Made by a program: the position numbers and the translations under genes. Positions 28,945-38,227 of a stretch of 64,000 bases of DNA are shown here, one piece after another. The notes beneath the pieces are model-generated. The model was not told the DNA's origin. It made no database searches and saw only the letters and a program-made list of their open reading frames with translations. The DNA is from CAWABB01 sp963701735. GTDB taxonomy: Bacteria; Bacteroidota; Ignavibacteria; UBA10030; UBA6906. The stretch is taken from the NCBI GenBank assembly GCA_963701735.1, contig CAVPBI010000010.1, positions 496,001-560,000 on the forward strand, written 5' to 3'. The first letter of the stretch is position 1. The number at the start of each line of letters is the position of its first letter.

Positions 28945-29301
28945 CGCTATGCAGATAAAAGCAGAAGCGTCTGGACCGAGTAGGTAAGGAATCCGGCAAG
29001 GTCCACGGGATAGTGAGGGAGCAGCAAAAGGGTGATACCATAGAACCCGATGACCCCCCCTGCCATCAGGTATGTCCTGCCCAGCGTGCTGCTATGTCTC
29101 CCTGGCAGTGTCATTGTCTGCGTTCAATATATCCACCCCACATTTGGGAGTCAAGTACAAGGCGCAGAAATCTACTCGAAAACGCGGTTTTTGTGTCACT
29201 TATCACAATTTGGCCCCAAGGGTATCTGGCGACAGCAACCTGTATGCCTGACGCCAACCAAGGACGACATACAAAAAATTTTGCGGAATTTCAGTTATTC
29301 C
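28945..29301. other. Intergenic stretch upstream of the repeat-peptide promoter
   Basis: No supported gene; only short frames without ribosome sites. AT-rich relative to the preceding genes from about 29140 on. It should hold the divergent promoter of the membrane protein gene. Confidence 0.5.
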
Positions 29302-29332
29302 TTGACAAATGTTTTGGGGCTGCCTATATTTG
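29302..29332 (+). promoter_or_regulatory. Strong promoter (TTGACA-17-TATATTTG)
   Basis: TTGACA at 29302-29307 and TATATT at 29325-29330 are separated by exactly 17 nt, and the -10 extends to TATATTTG, which also fits the Bacteroidota TAnnTTTG element. Predicted start is about 29337, leaving a 5' leader of roughly 170 nt before the repeat-peptide ATG. Confidence 0.8.
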
Positions 29333-29509
29333 CACACAGTTGGTTGAGAGTTTAGCCACCCCTTCCATGCGATAGTTCGCCACTATTCATCACAAAGATC
29401 TGGTCAGCGCTGACTATTTGCGATTGCTCGAAATGAATCACGCCGCTTTGAACAAAGAACCTAGATGCTTGATGGAACTATCCACGACTCACTTCTGGAG
29501 GTGAACGCA

Positions 29510-29851
29510 ATGCAAACAATGAAACGTGTGCGTTCGTTGGCATTTGTCTTGGCAGTTGTTGCCATCTCAAATTACGCGATCTCACTCGCGAGCGGGGTCC
29601 CAGTGTTGCCTGAATCGCCGAGACCTACCAAATCTGGAGTGCCCGTTCTGCCGGAATCCCCAAGACCGACAATTTCGCTGGAGAAGTCTGGAGTGCCCGT
29701 TCTGCCAGAATCCCGCGACCCACCTCAATCTACACTTTCGCTGGCGAAGTCTGGAGTTCCAGTTCTCCCAGAATCTCCTCGCCCTACCATCGCGGAAAAC
29801 AGATCCGGCGTTCCTGTACTTCCGGAGTCTCCAAGGCCGACAAACAACTAG
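29510..29851 (+). CDS. Secreted repeat protein, five SGVPVLPESPRPT units
   Basis: 113 residues. ATG 29510 is preceded by GGAGGTG at 7-nt spacing. A signal peptide (KRVRS, then LAFVLAVVAISNYAISLA) is followed directly by the first repeat. Units lie at residues 28-40, 42-54, 60-75 (degenerate), 81-93 and 99-111. Each later unit is preceded by Lys or Arg (one copy after a single K, others after ISLEK, LSLAK, IAENR); the first follows the predicted signal-peptidase site SLA. The internal Arg is followed by Pro. Synonymous codons differ between copies, so the amino-acid repeat is what is conserved. Unit 3 reads SRDPPQST in place of SPRPT; adding one C to the CCC at 29712-29714 restores SPRPT. No known family recognised; the layout resembles a multi-copy peptide precursor. 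Confidence 0.85.
   Translation: MQTMKRVRSLAFVLAVVAISNYAISLASGVPVLPESPRPTKSGVPVLPESPRPTISLEKSGVPVLPESRDPPQSTLSLAKSGVPVLPESPRPTIAENRSGVPVLPESPRPTNN
29591..29842 (+). repeat. Peptide-coding repeat array, five units of 39-48 nt
   Basis: Five copies encoding SGVPVLPESPRPT, separated by 3-15 nt of linker. Nucleotide identity is moderate with many third-position changes, unlike a recent microsatellite expansion. Confidence 0.85.
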
Positions 29852-29940
29852 GTGATGACGGATTGTTCTGTCAGTTTCGAGGATGTTGCATGTGATACTG
29901 TACCCAACCTAGAATGGTCGGAGCACAAGTTCTTGACCTC

Positions 29941-29971
29941 AACCTGGTTCCTATGGAACCAGGTTTTTTTT
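29941..29971 (+). terminator. Strong rho-independent terminator
   Basis: AACCTGGTTCC (29941-29951), loop TAT, GGAACCAGGTT (29955-29965), an 11-bp perfect stem followed by an eight-T run to 29971. It isolates the repeat-peptide transcript from the downstream protease gene. Confidence 0.92.
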
Positions 29972-30053
29972 GTCAGAGGATATTCAGAGATTAGGTATGG
30001 CTACCTCCTGATGCTCTTCTACTTCTATGCCGATACTCCAGGAAGCACGTTGA

Positions 30054-30998
30054 ATGTCGAGAATCACCTTTGGGACAGTAGTTACCCATGGATCGCTGCT
30101 TGCATTGACGTTTGTTACGACAACCCTTGCCGGTGTACAGTGGACGGGACATGACCCAACAGAGATTGCGAATTTCCATTTCGGAATAACCTACTCAGTC
30201 CTCCTGTTGGCCGTGCTGGGGTCGCATGAGCTCGGACATTATGTTGCCGCTAGAGTTCACTCAGTTGATTCCACCCTCCCCTATTTCTTGCCGTTCCCAC
30301 CATATTATGGTCTGATGCCCTTTGGCACGCTCGGAGCAGTGATCAAAATTCGATCGGAGATCCGAAGTCGCAAGGCACTGTTCGATATCGGTGTGAGTGG
30401 TCCAGTCGCAGGATTTGTTGTTTCAGTTCTTGTCCTATCGATTGGTTTTTCCACGTTACCAAGTATCGAGTACCTGTATTCTGTTCACCCCGATTACCGA
30501 ACCATGACCTCGCTACCAACCGGTGGACTTACATTCGGGTCTAGTCTTGCGTATTCGCTCTTGGCAAATCTCTTCGGACCCAACGGTTCGTTCATCCCTC
30601 CGATGAACGAGCTCTACCATTATCCATTCCTCTGCGTCGGATGGTTCGGCCTCTTCATCACTGCCTTGAATCTGATTCCCGTCGCCCAATTGGACGGTGG
30701 CCACATTTCGAAAGCAATCCTAGGAAAGAGCGCAAGCCTCGTCGAGACCTCAAGCCTGATCATTCTTGTCATCTTGGGGATTGGTGGGCTAATGCCCATG
30801 TTCAATTTACCGTTCGTAGTCGGATGGCCGGGTTGGCTCCTATGGGCAGGCATCCTTCTGCTGATGAATCGAATGTCACGCTTCAGGTCATATGTTGCTT
30901 CCTTTCCAGATGACCTAGATTCGACGCGCAGAGGGCTTGCAGCAACCAACTTCCTCATACTCCTCCTTTCATTCGCGCCCTCGCCTTTTTCCATGTAG
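30054..30998 (+). CDS. M50 site-2 intramembrane metalloprotease
   Basis: 314 residues with about seven helices. Zinc motif SHELGHY (HExxH, residues 58-62) and the second-helix motif NLIPVAQLDGGH (206-217, Asp214 the third ligand) are both intact, as is FGTLGAVIKIRS...RKALFDIGVSGPVAG, conserved in the cyanobacterial/plant EGY-like branch of site-2 proteases. No PDZ domain. Known role of the family: cutting transmembrane segments, often of anti-sigma factors after a first cut. ATG 30054 has AGGAA upstream. Its 3' end overlaps the convergent TPR-CHAT gene by about 30 nt. Codon use is AT-richer than in flanking housekeeping genes. Proximity to an anti-sigma-like gene suggests its substrate, by inference. 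Confidence 0.88.
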   Translation: MSRITFGTVVTHGSLLALTFVTTTLAGVQWTGHDPTEIANFHFGITYSVLLLAVLGSHELGHYVAARVHSVDSTLPYFLPFPPYYGLMPFGTLGAVIKIRSEIRSRKALFDIGVSGPVAGFVVSVLVLSIGFSTLPSIEYLYSVHPDYRTMTSLPTGGLTFGSSLAYSLLANLFGPNGSFIPPMNELYHYPFLCVGWFGLFITALNLIPVAQLDGGHISKAILGKSASLVETSSLIILVILGIGGLMPMFNLPFVVGWPGWLLWAGILLLMNRMSRFRSYVASFPDDLDSTRRGLAATNFLILLLSFAPSPFSM

Positions 30999-33900
30999 CA
31001 GCAAAATCACTGCCCCCGCGTTCCTTCTGAATCTGCCGAGATAGAGGTAACGTCCCGTCACAGTCAGAGCCAACATGGCTAGGAGCATGCAGATTACAGC
31101 AGCCGAGCCAAACCCTCGGTTGGAGTTTCCGATAACTGCGGGCACGGCCTGCACACTCCAAGGTAGCCGACCTACAACAACAAACGCACCCCAGTCGAAG
31201 GGATCTGATTCGACCTTCACTTATGAGCTCGTTCTTCGCCAGGCTGAGGGCTTCCGCTGGCGTCACCCCCGTCGCAAGGTGCTTGTGAAACTTCTGCATG
31301 AGAAGTGATGCCATGTGGTCATCTACGTTCCAAAGACTGCCTATGGTCACCTGAGCAGGTGCAGTCCGAATGTCTGCCCCGTCCCGGAAGCTGTTTGACA
31401 CTCCAGACACAGAAAGCGTATTGCATCCACTTAGGATCAGGACCGGTGTAGGTGGGACGATTCCTACAAACTCAAACGTGTGGAAGGGCCCATCATCATT
31501 GCTCGAGCTATCGGATGCAAGCCTTATCCTGCTTAGGAAGGCAATTTCGCGATCAACGAACCCATGGGCAGCTACGTGAACGATTCTGGCAGTTGAGAAG
31601 GCGTCTTTGACTCCCATTTCGGTTGCCGCAAGCCCAATTTTGCCCTCAAACGCGGAGCGGTAGATTCGCTTCATGCCCTCAATTTCATCACGGGATTCTG
31701 GCAGGTGGATCCAGGTCGCAGAGTGCGAGGCCATACCCGGCGACAACTCGGAGTTGCTCCGACCGACGTTGACTTCCGGGTCACCGAAACCGACCACACC
31801 CACACGAACGTCTGAGATCGTAGCACCCCTCCGAGGCGATCAGCGCCGTCGCGCTGGCGTGATAACTGAATGCCCGATCCCTCACCAAGAAGCTCAGATT
31901 TTCAAACGACATCCCTGACGCTAACACCCCTTGTCCCTCGACCAAGATCTCAAGAGGGAAGGCCGTTAGAGGTCCGTCTGGGACTACATATACGAGTGGA
32001 AAATGCCCTGCCACGTCTCGAATGGGTGCCCAAATGGAGTCCCTCAAACAAACATTTGCGGACACATCAAAATCTGCCATAGCCCCATTCCATATCGAAG
32101 CGCCTTGGCCACTGGAGGAGAACACCGGACTCACCTTTGCCATCAACACCCGAAGTTCCTCTTCGCCGAGACGAACCTCCTTTGAGAGAACGGTGTCTTG
32201 GGAGACACAGATGACAAGGGTGCTCGTTTGGCCCACTAGAAACTGCACCAAGACACCATTGCTTCTGAGGATATCTCTTACTCGGCCAACGAATTCCGTG
32301 TCCATGGACCTTGCCCCGTACCAAGGCGAATGCCTCAAGCCCTCCGCAAGCGTTGCGCGCCTTGAAAGCTCCGCAGCCACAATTCCACTTCTGGAAATGA
32401 GAATATGTAGATCAGTCGGACCCGTAATCCTGTTTGGACCTTGCTTTGCCACCGATTGCCCATAGTCGAGGATCTTCTGTGCTGCCCAATCGGTCTTGAA
32501 TGGAGTCGAGCCGTTCCTGGAACCTGACATGCTCGCTGTGACCAGCCAACTGCGTTCCTGAGCCACGGTCTCAGCTTCCCTCCAGGCTTCAAGCGGCTTT
32601 CCATCTCTTACAAATAGGATTGCATGGTCTTTGATGCTACGAGCCATCCACTTGTCCATCGACCAGTCACCCCAGTACCAACCCATCTGTCTTTTTGCAT
32701 ACGAAAGACTGTCAAGTGTTCGATGCCATCGAAGTGCTTGAGGTCGTTCGCCCAACATCTCATATACTTGCGCCATTCTCACGATCGACTGAGTCACAAT
32801 GGGCATAAGATCGATGCCCACTGATTGGGCATATGCAAGATGGAAATATCTAAGGGCCGTTTCATAGTCGCCTCGAGCCTGTTCCAGGGCACCTAGGTTC
32901 AGACACGATCCTGCTAATTGGCGGACGAAGTGTCCCCGCTTAGCCATCAACTTCTGCTTCTTGAAGCACCTCTCTGCTTCGACAAACCTTCCTCGAGCCA
33001 ACTCAAGTTCACCCAGATTACCCATGGTAACGGACTTACTTTGTCATAGTAGGGCTCACCTCGAACCAGCTCATCTGCCATGTTTAGATGTCTCGATGCA
33101 GTTCTCAGATCTCCAAGATTAAGGTGGATCATACCAACGGTCGTGTTCAGCTCACACCTCACCCGCCCATCAAGTCTCAGTTGATCTGCTAAACTTAGGG
33201 CTTCTACCGCAAAGTCAAGAGCAAGGCCGCATGAGTCCAATAGAATTGAGAATGCTTGCCATGTCGTTCATCGAACGAACAAAGGACCTTGATCGAGGCG
33301 ACCGCGATTCAGATTCGATGCGCCGCTGGGCGGTAAGGCAGGCCGCGTAGAGATCTCCCCGTTCATTGTGAACCTCAAAGGTGCACGAGAGGATCAACTC
33401 TACAAGATTCTGATCACCTGCTTTCTGGGCGTAAGCGAGGGCATTCTGGAGTGACATCAAGGCCTTATCATATTCGCCACATAAGAAAGCCGCCTCGCCT
33501 ACTTGCTGATAACCCCAGCCAGCCCACCGTCTATATCCGAAATGTCTAGACGCACTTATAATGCGATTGGCGATTGAATCAGCACGACGATAATCGGATT
33601 CCTTGAAACTCAATTGAACTAGTTGGGCAGAGAGGAAACAATGGTGAGGGACATCATTCCGTGCTAGCGCTTGATCCGCAAGCGTCAGAATCTCGCCAGC
33701 CCCGGCTCGCGGCTCTCCAGTCACAAGGCGTATCGCCGCACGTACTTCCCTGAACATGGGCTCTGCTGGGGCCAGTCCCGCTGCCTCATTGATACACATG
33801 AGCACGTTCGAGAAGTCAGCATTGCTCCAGTAGGCCAACGCTAGTCCATACCAGTAGTTTGCGCGTTTTGGCTGACGATGGCACAGCGAGGTCAGCAACC

Positions 33901-34346
33901 TCAATGTTGCATCGACACCCTCCAGACGCTCATAGGCGTAAACAAAATAGGAGTAACATTCCGGCACCTCTACTCCGAGCTCGATGGCCTTGCTGAGGAA
34001 CATGACTGCATTCCGATCGTCCTCGCGACGGTAACTCAGATTCCCCAACGCAAAATAGCACATCGACAACCCCGTCCCGTCCTCCACGCGCTCCCAAAGG
34101 AACGACATCGCATCATCAATCCGACCGGCGTATTGGGCGATCTCGGCCAATCCCTCGTACAACACACCCTCCCTGGGATATTGCACGATCATCGCCTTAC
34201 AACGCTCTAAGGCGGCGTCGTATTCCGCCCGCCCGACCATCCGACGCAGATCCAGATACTCCTCGCTGAATCGTTCTTGCTTCGACCACTTGCACCCATG
34301 CAAGGGCAAAGCCACACACCGCCAGGAAACGAATCATCAATCTCAT
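30969..34346 (-). CDS. Exported TPR-CHAT protease-like protein with C-terminal TM (several frame changes)
   Basis: ATG 34346, 7 nt after the anti-sigma stop, encodes a signal peptide (MRLMIRFLAVCGFALA... ending VVEA). The frame changes near 34300; then about 500 residues of TPR-type helical hairpins follow (RAEYDAALERCKAMIVQYP, GNLGELELARGRFVEAERC, RGDYETALRYF), broken near 33230 and 33015. A CHAT caspase-like domain follows in the next frames (break near 31795): the catalytic His in ARIVHVAAHG (31564-31566) and Cys in LILSGCNTL (31423-31425) are both present, with VTIGSLWNVDD and HLATGVTPAEALSLAKNEL. After another break near 31210 comes PFDWGAFVVVG, then a TM helix (AAVICMLLAMLALTV) and basic tail, stop 30969. 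Third gene of the sigma/anti-sigma operon. Confidence 0.8.
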
Positions 34347-34353
34347 GGTGGCC

Positions 34354-35160
34354 TCACTCCTCACTCTCGATGAGGATCTTCAACCTCCTGGCCTCTCCCC
34401 CACGATGTCCCCCCAGCTCGATTACCTTCTGCAGAAACCGCATACCTTCCTCCCTCTCCCCGACCATCAGATGCCCCTTTGCCATCAGCCAGTAGGCTTC
34501 TTCTGCCAACCGTGGACTCGCGGTCAACATTGCTGCCCGCCTCAGGCTTTCGAGCCCCTGACGAACATGCTCCCGGTCAAAAACCCTGATGGGACCACTC
34601 CCACTTCCTTCGGCCGCGACAAGATGTACCACACCAAGCGAGTAGTTCACGAAGTCCGGAAACGGATGCGCAGGCTCCCCCTTCATCAACCTCTCTAAAA
34701 CCCGGATGGACCTTTCGTACTCACCTTCATGGAAGAGATTCATCGCCGCCAGCAGGTTGTCATCAGTCTCGGCCCGAATGCCAACGCCGAATTCCACATC
34801 CGACAGCACAGCGTACCTGGCATCGTCACCCCAGAGGATGGACTTCCCGCGAATCAGCAGGCCCACGAAGATGCTCAGCGCAAGTATCGCAGCGGCAGCG
34901 AAGACCCACCGGCGGTGGGAGACACGGCGGACCGCACGCCGTACCCCGGCGAACGAGCCACCTTGACGCCCGTTCACCCGCTCTTCAAAAACCGACCTCC
35001 CCTCGCCTCGAGCATAGGCAAGCAAGGAAGCATAGTAGTCTACAGTCTCCGAAGCTTCAGGGTCACGCTCGAGCTCATCGAGCACGCGAAGGGATTCTTC
35101 AGGCGAGAGCTTCCCGAGCACAAAATCGGAAAGCTGGGAAGGACTAAGTTTCGGGGCCAT
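34354..35160 (-). CDS. Anti-sigma factor-like membrane protein with periplasmic TPRs
   Basis: 268 residues. The ATG at 35160 is preceded by GGAGG at 5 nt. The cytoplasmic N-terminus (about 1-82; LSPSQLSDFVLGKLSPEESLRVLDEL) has the size and helical look of an anti-sigma domain but none of the His/Cys zinc ligands. One TM helix at about 84-103 (WVFAAAAILALSIFVGLLI). The outer part has TPR-like repeats (MNLFHEGEYERSIRVLERLMKGEP, EEAYWLMAKGHLMVGEREEGMRFLQKVIELGG). It lies between the ECF sigma gene (stop-to-start gap 39 nt) and the TPR-CHAT gene. Anti-sigma function is inferred from position and topology. Confidence 0.78.
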   Translation of the reverse strand: MAPKLSPSQLSDFVLGKLSPEESLRVLDELERDPEASETVDYYASLLAYARGEGRSVFEERVNGRQGGSFAGVRRAVRRVSHRRWVFAAAAILALSIFVGLLIRGKSILWGDDARYAVLSDVEFGVGIRAETDDNLLAAMNLFHEGEYERSIRVLERLMKGEPAHPFPDFVNYSLGVVHLVAAEGSGSGPIRVFDREHVRQGLESLRRAAMLTASPRLAEEAYWLMAKGHLMVGEREEGMRFLQKVIELGGHRGGEARRLKILIESEE

Positions 35161-35199
35161 AGTATCCTCCACACACGATCCAGGGGGACCGTGGAGTGA

Positions 35200-35733
35200 T
35201 TAGAACCCGTCGTCGCGCATCCAGGTGCGAAGCTTACGCAACGCGGACATTTCCCTACTCTTGAGCGTCGATATGGGCGAGCCCAGGAGTGTGCTCAACT
35301 CGGCAAACGTCAGTCCGGTGAAGAACCGCAACTTGATCAGCTGGAAATCACTGTCCGACAGTCGAATCAACCCACGCCTGAAGGAGCGCTGTAGAAGCTC
35401 GGCGTCTCCTGGCGCCAGATCGGGGGCACACGCTAGCTTCACTTCCAAGGCCTCCTCCCATACGGAGAACCGCTTCGACCGTTGCTTGTATTGCATCGAC
35501 CGGTTGAGAACACTTCGCGATACGTAGTTCCTCAGGTGTTCGAGCGACTCGAAGTCGCGCGCCCCATCCGTGAGCAGCCCAGTGATCACGGTGTGCACGA
35601 TGTCCTCTGCCTCTTCGGACGATAGCTGAATAGTCCTCGCGAGGTTTTTCCAGAACGCGAAGTACTGTTTGTAGGCTGTGATCCAGAGATCCGAGAGCTC
35701 AACTCCAGACCGGCTTGGAGGGGTGTCCGCCAT
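35200..35733 (-). CDS. ECF-type RNA polymerase sigma factor
   Basis: 177 residues with region 2 (AYKQYFAFWKNLARTIQLSSEEAEDIVHTVI, matching the ECF DxxQE/DDIVQ region) and region 4 (LIRLSDSDFQLIKLRFFTGLTFAELSTLLGSPISTLKSREMSALRKLR, a clear HTH). No extra domains. ATG 35733 chosen; an in-frame GTG at 35742 is possible. First gene of the operon with the anti-sigma-like protein and TPR-CHAT protein. Its target promoters cannot be named; the repeat-peptide promoter has a housekeeping-type sequence. Confidence 0.92.
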   Translation of the reverse strand: MADTPPSRSGVELSDLWITAYKQYFAFWKNLARTIQLSSEEAEDIVHTVITGLLTDGARDFESLEHLRNYVSRSVLNRSMQYKQRSKRFSVWEEALEVKLACAPDLAPGDAELLQRSFRRGLIRLSDSDFQLIKLRFFTGLTFAELSTLLGSPISTLKSREMSALRKLRTWMRDDGF

Positions 35734-35742
35734 AGGGTTCAC

Positions 35743-36223
35743 ATAGTTGTCGGGACAGATTTGAACGCTAGTGATGCGGAAAGAAGTGCGTCACTCCAGC
35801 CGCGCTAGAGAAGGGCAACCTGCGGCAGGGACCAAGCGACGCCAGGCAGGACTCGATGAGCTGTGTCCTACCTATCCTACTCAGTCATCCGAGTTTTTTC
35901 GATCGAACGCAAAACTTTTTTTTGTGGGTGATGGCGGTGATGGAAGATAGGTGACGGGGATGTGAACACAGAGAGGTGATGACTCCATGAAGAGAGATAG
36001 GTGATGGAAATGTGAACACAGAGAGGTGATGACTCCATGAAGAGAGAAAGCCACGGGATGCCATGGCAAAGCGAAAGCCACTTGGACGCGGTGAGGCCAC
36101 GAGGATAGATGGGTTACAAGGGCGGGAGGACCACCTGAGATGCCAGCGCCAAAAGGGTGACAACGAATGAAGCGAGGAAGACTGAGGGGTGACGGACCTA
36201 CGCAAAGAGAAGGGTGAAGAGGT
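35743..36223. other. Intergenic region with repeats, no gene
   Basis: About 480 nt between the trp operon end and the ECF operon start. It holds the 50-bp tandem repeat listed separately and purine-rich GATAG/GGTGA-type motifs; no credible reading frame on either strand. The ECF operon promoter should lie at 35740-35850. Confidence 0.6.
35946..36045. repeat. Tandem repeat, two 50-bp units
   Basis: Units begin GATAGGTGA at 35946 and 35996 and share the core TGTGAACACAGAGAGGTGAT followed by GACTCCATGAAGAGA. They differ at a few bases near the start. Two copies only, with no spacer, so not CRISPR. Confidence 0.85.
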
Positions 36224-37030
36224 TCAGATTCGGTCGAGTGCCTCCCTGAATCCGCGGACCCAACCCGAAAGAGCCTCCTCCGAGTCTGAGGTTTTCCACT
36301 GTCGAACCGTTTCCAGGTGCCGGATCAGAGCACTCCCGATGATGACACCATCCGCCTCCACTCCCATTGCGGCGGCCTGATCAGGCGTCGAAATCCCAAA
36401 TCCGACCAACATGGGATTTTTCGTGACGCGCTCCCTCACGCCCCGAAGGTACTCGGACACACCCCCAGCGACCTGCCCACCGGTTACTCCGGTCATCGAG
36501 ACACAATAGACGAATCCGGACGCCAGGGAATCGATCTCCGCCAGCCGAGCCGGAGGCGTCGTGGGCGTCACCAGCAGGATCTGTGCGATTCCCGCATCAC
36601 GCAACTCACCCGCATACCTCCCGGCTTCTTCGAGCGGCAGCTCCGGCAGGATGATACCGTCCACACCCGCTGTTCCGGCATCCGCGAAAAACTTCTTCGA
36701 GCCGTAGCGCATGATCGGGTTCAGGTAGCCCATCAGCACAATCGGAACGTCAACTTCATTCCGCAGAAGACGCACGTGCTCCAGGAGCAACTTCAACGAC
36801 ATCCCGTTGCGGAGCGCTACCTCTGAACTCTTCTGTATCACCGGCCCGTCCGCCAGGGGGTCCGAGAACGGCATGCCGAGCTCGATGATGTCCGCACCGC
36901 CCGCAGCAAGCGCACGCCCGACCTGAACGGTCGAATCGATCGCCGGATAGCCGGCGGTATAGAAGAACGCAAGGGCCCGCTTCTTCCGGGACCTCAGACC
37001 CTCGAGACGCTTCTGCAGTCGGTCACTCAT
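36224..37030 (-). CDS. trpA: Tryptophan synthase alpha subunit
   Basis: Cleaves indole-3-glycerol phosphate to indole and glyceraldehyde 3-phosphate. Conserved: ELGMPFSDPLADGPVIQ (catalytic Glu), GVDGIILPELPLEE (second catalytic Asp), VYCVSMTGVTG and VGFGISTPDQA phosphate loop. 268 residues, intact. Overlaps the end of trpB by 8 nt; last gene of the operon. Confidence 0.97.
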   Translation of the reverse strand: MSDRLQKRLEGLRSRKKRALAFFYTAGYPAIDSTVQVGRALAAGGADIIELGMPFSDPLADGPVIQKSSEVALRNGMSLKLLLEHVRLLRNEVDVPIVLMGYLNPIMRYGSKKFFADAGTAGVDGIILPELPLEEAGRYAGELRDAGIAQILLVTPTTPPARLAEIDSLASGFVYCVSMTGVTGGQVAGGVSEYLRGVRERVTKNPMLVGFGISTPDQAAAMGVEADGVIIGSALIRHLETVRQWKTSDSEEALSGWVRGFREALDRI

Positions 37031-38227
37031 GGCTGGTCAACGCTGCGATGTCCTTATCACCCCGGCCCGACACATTTACGATCACGATGTCACGGGCATT
37101 CGTTTGCGGCATCAGACTGTTCAGGTACGCAAGCGCGTGCGCAGTCTCAAGCGCGGGGATGATCCCCTCAAGACGGGCAAGCAGATGCGCTCCGGCCAGC
37201 GCCTCCCGATCCGTCACCGCCCGTACTCAACCCGCCCAACAAGCTTCAGATGGCTGTGCTCCGGACCCACCCCGGGATAGTCGAGGCCCGCGGAGATCGA
37301 ATGCGCAAGCGCGACCTGTCCATCGTCATCCTGAAGCACATAGCTGAGCGACCCGTGCAGCACGCCCGGCTTTCCAAGCGACAGCGTCGCGGCATGCTTG
37401 CCGGAATCCAGTCCGAGTCCGGCAGCCTCCACTCCAATCATTCTCACATCGGCGTCCAGAAACGGATGGAACAACCCGATCGCATTGCTGCCTCCACCCA
37501 CGCACGCAAGGAGAATGTCCGGATCTCTCCCCTCGACTTCCCTGATCTGCCGCCGTGTCTCATGGCCGATCACGGTCTGGAAATCTCTCACCATCCTCGG
37601 ATACGGATGCGGCCCCACCACCGAACCAATAATATAGAATGTGTCACGAACGTTCGTGACCCAATCCCTGATCGCCTCGCTGGTCGCATCCTTCAGCGTA
37701 CGCGTCCCCGACATCACCGGCACCACCTCCGCACCGAGCATCCGCATGCGACGGACGTTCAGTTCCTGCCGCACGGTGTCTTCCTCTCCCATGTACACGA
37801 CGCACTGCATGCCGAGCTTCGCGGCAACCGTAGCCGTCGCGACGCCGTGCTGGCCCGCCCCTGTCTCCGCGATGATGCGGGTCTTTCCCGACCGCTTCGC
37901 AAGCAGGATCTGCCCTATCGTGTTGTTGATCTTGTGCGCCCCCGTGTGGCAGAGGTCCTCGCGCTTCAGGTAGATCTTCCCTTTCCCGAAGTGTTCAGTC
38001 AGCCTCTCCGCAAATGTCAGCGGTGTCGGACGCCCCGCAAACTCCGAGAGCATCCGCTCGAAGTCGCGCTGGAAGCTGGCATCGGCGCGTGCCGTTTCGT
38101 AGAGGCGCTCGAGCTCGAACAGCGCGGGCATCAATGTCTCCGGAACGAACCGGCCGCCGAACTCGCCGAAGTATCCTCGCGCGTCCGGGAAGCTGTACGG
38201 GCCGGACGCAGCAGTCTTCCCCGTCAT
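37023..38227 (-). CDS. trpB: Tryptophan synthase beta subunit (one frameshift)
   Basis: Condenses indole with serine, PLP-dependent. Frame one (from 38227) has the PLP lysine in HTGAHKINNTIGQ, AETGAGQHGVATAT, VGGGSNAIG and EHSHLKLVGRVEYG. It meets a stop at 37214. Frame two picks up with TDREALAGAHLLARLEGIIPALETAHAL (the SGLDYP...EGIIPALE end of TrpB) and ends at 37023 with VNVSGRGDKDI. Only about 5 residues separate the two parts, so a single indel near 37217 explains it. The joined length of about 400 is right. Starts 4 nt inside the aroF stop. Confidence 0.93.

Noticed and set aside
29302..35733. Type III-E CRISPR (gRAMP, Csx29, Csx30, RpoE) because of TPR-CHAT next to an ECF sigma factor
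   Set aside because: No gRAMP effector, no repeats, and no Csx30 or Csx31 resemblance; the CHAT protein also appears exported.
35946..36045. Possible CRISPR array
   Set aside because: Only two directly abutting copies with no spacers and no cas genes anywhere in the window.
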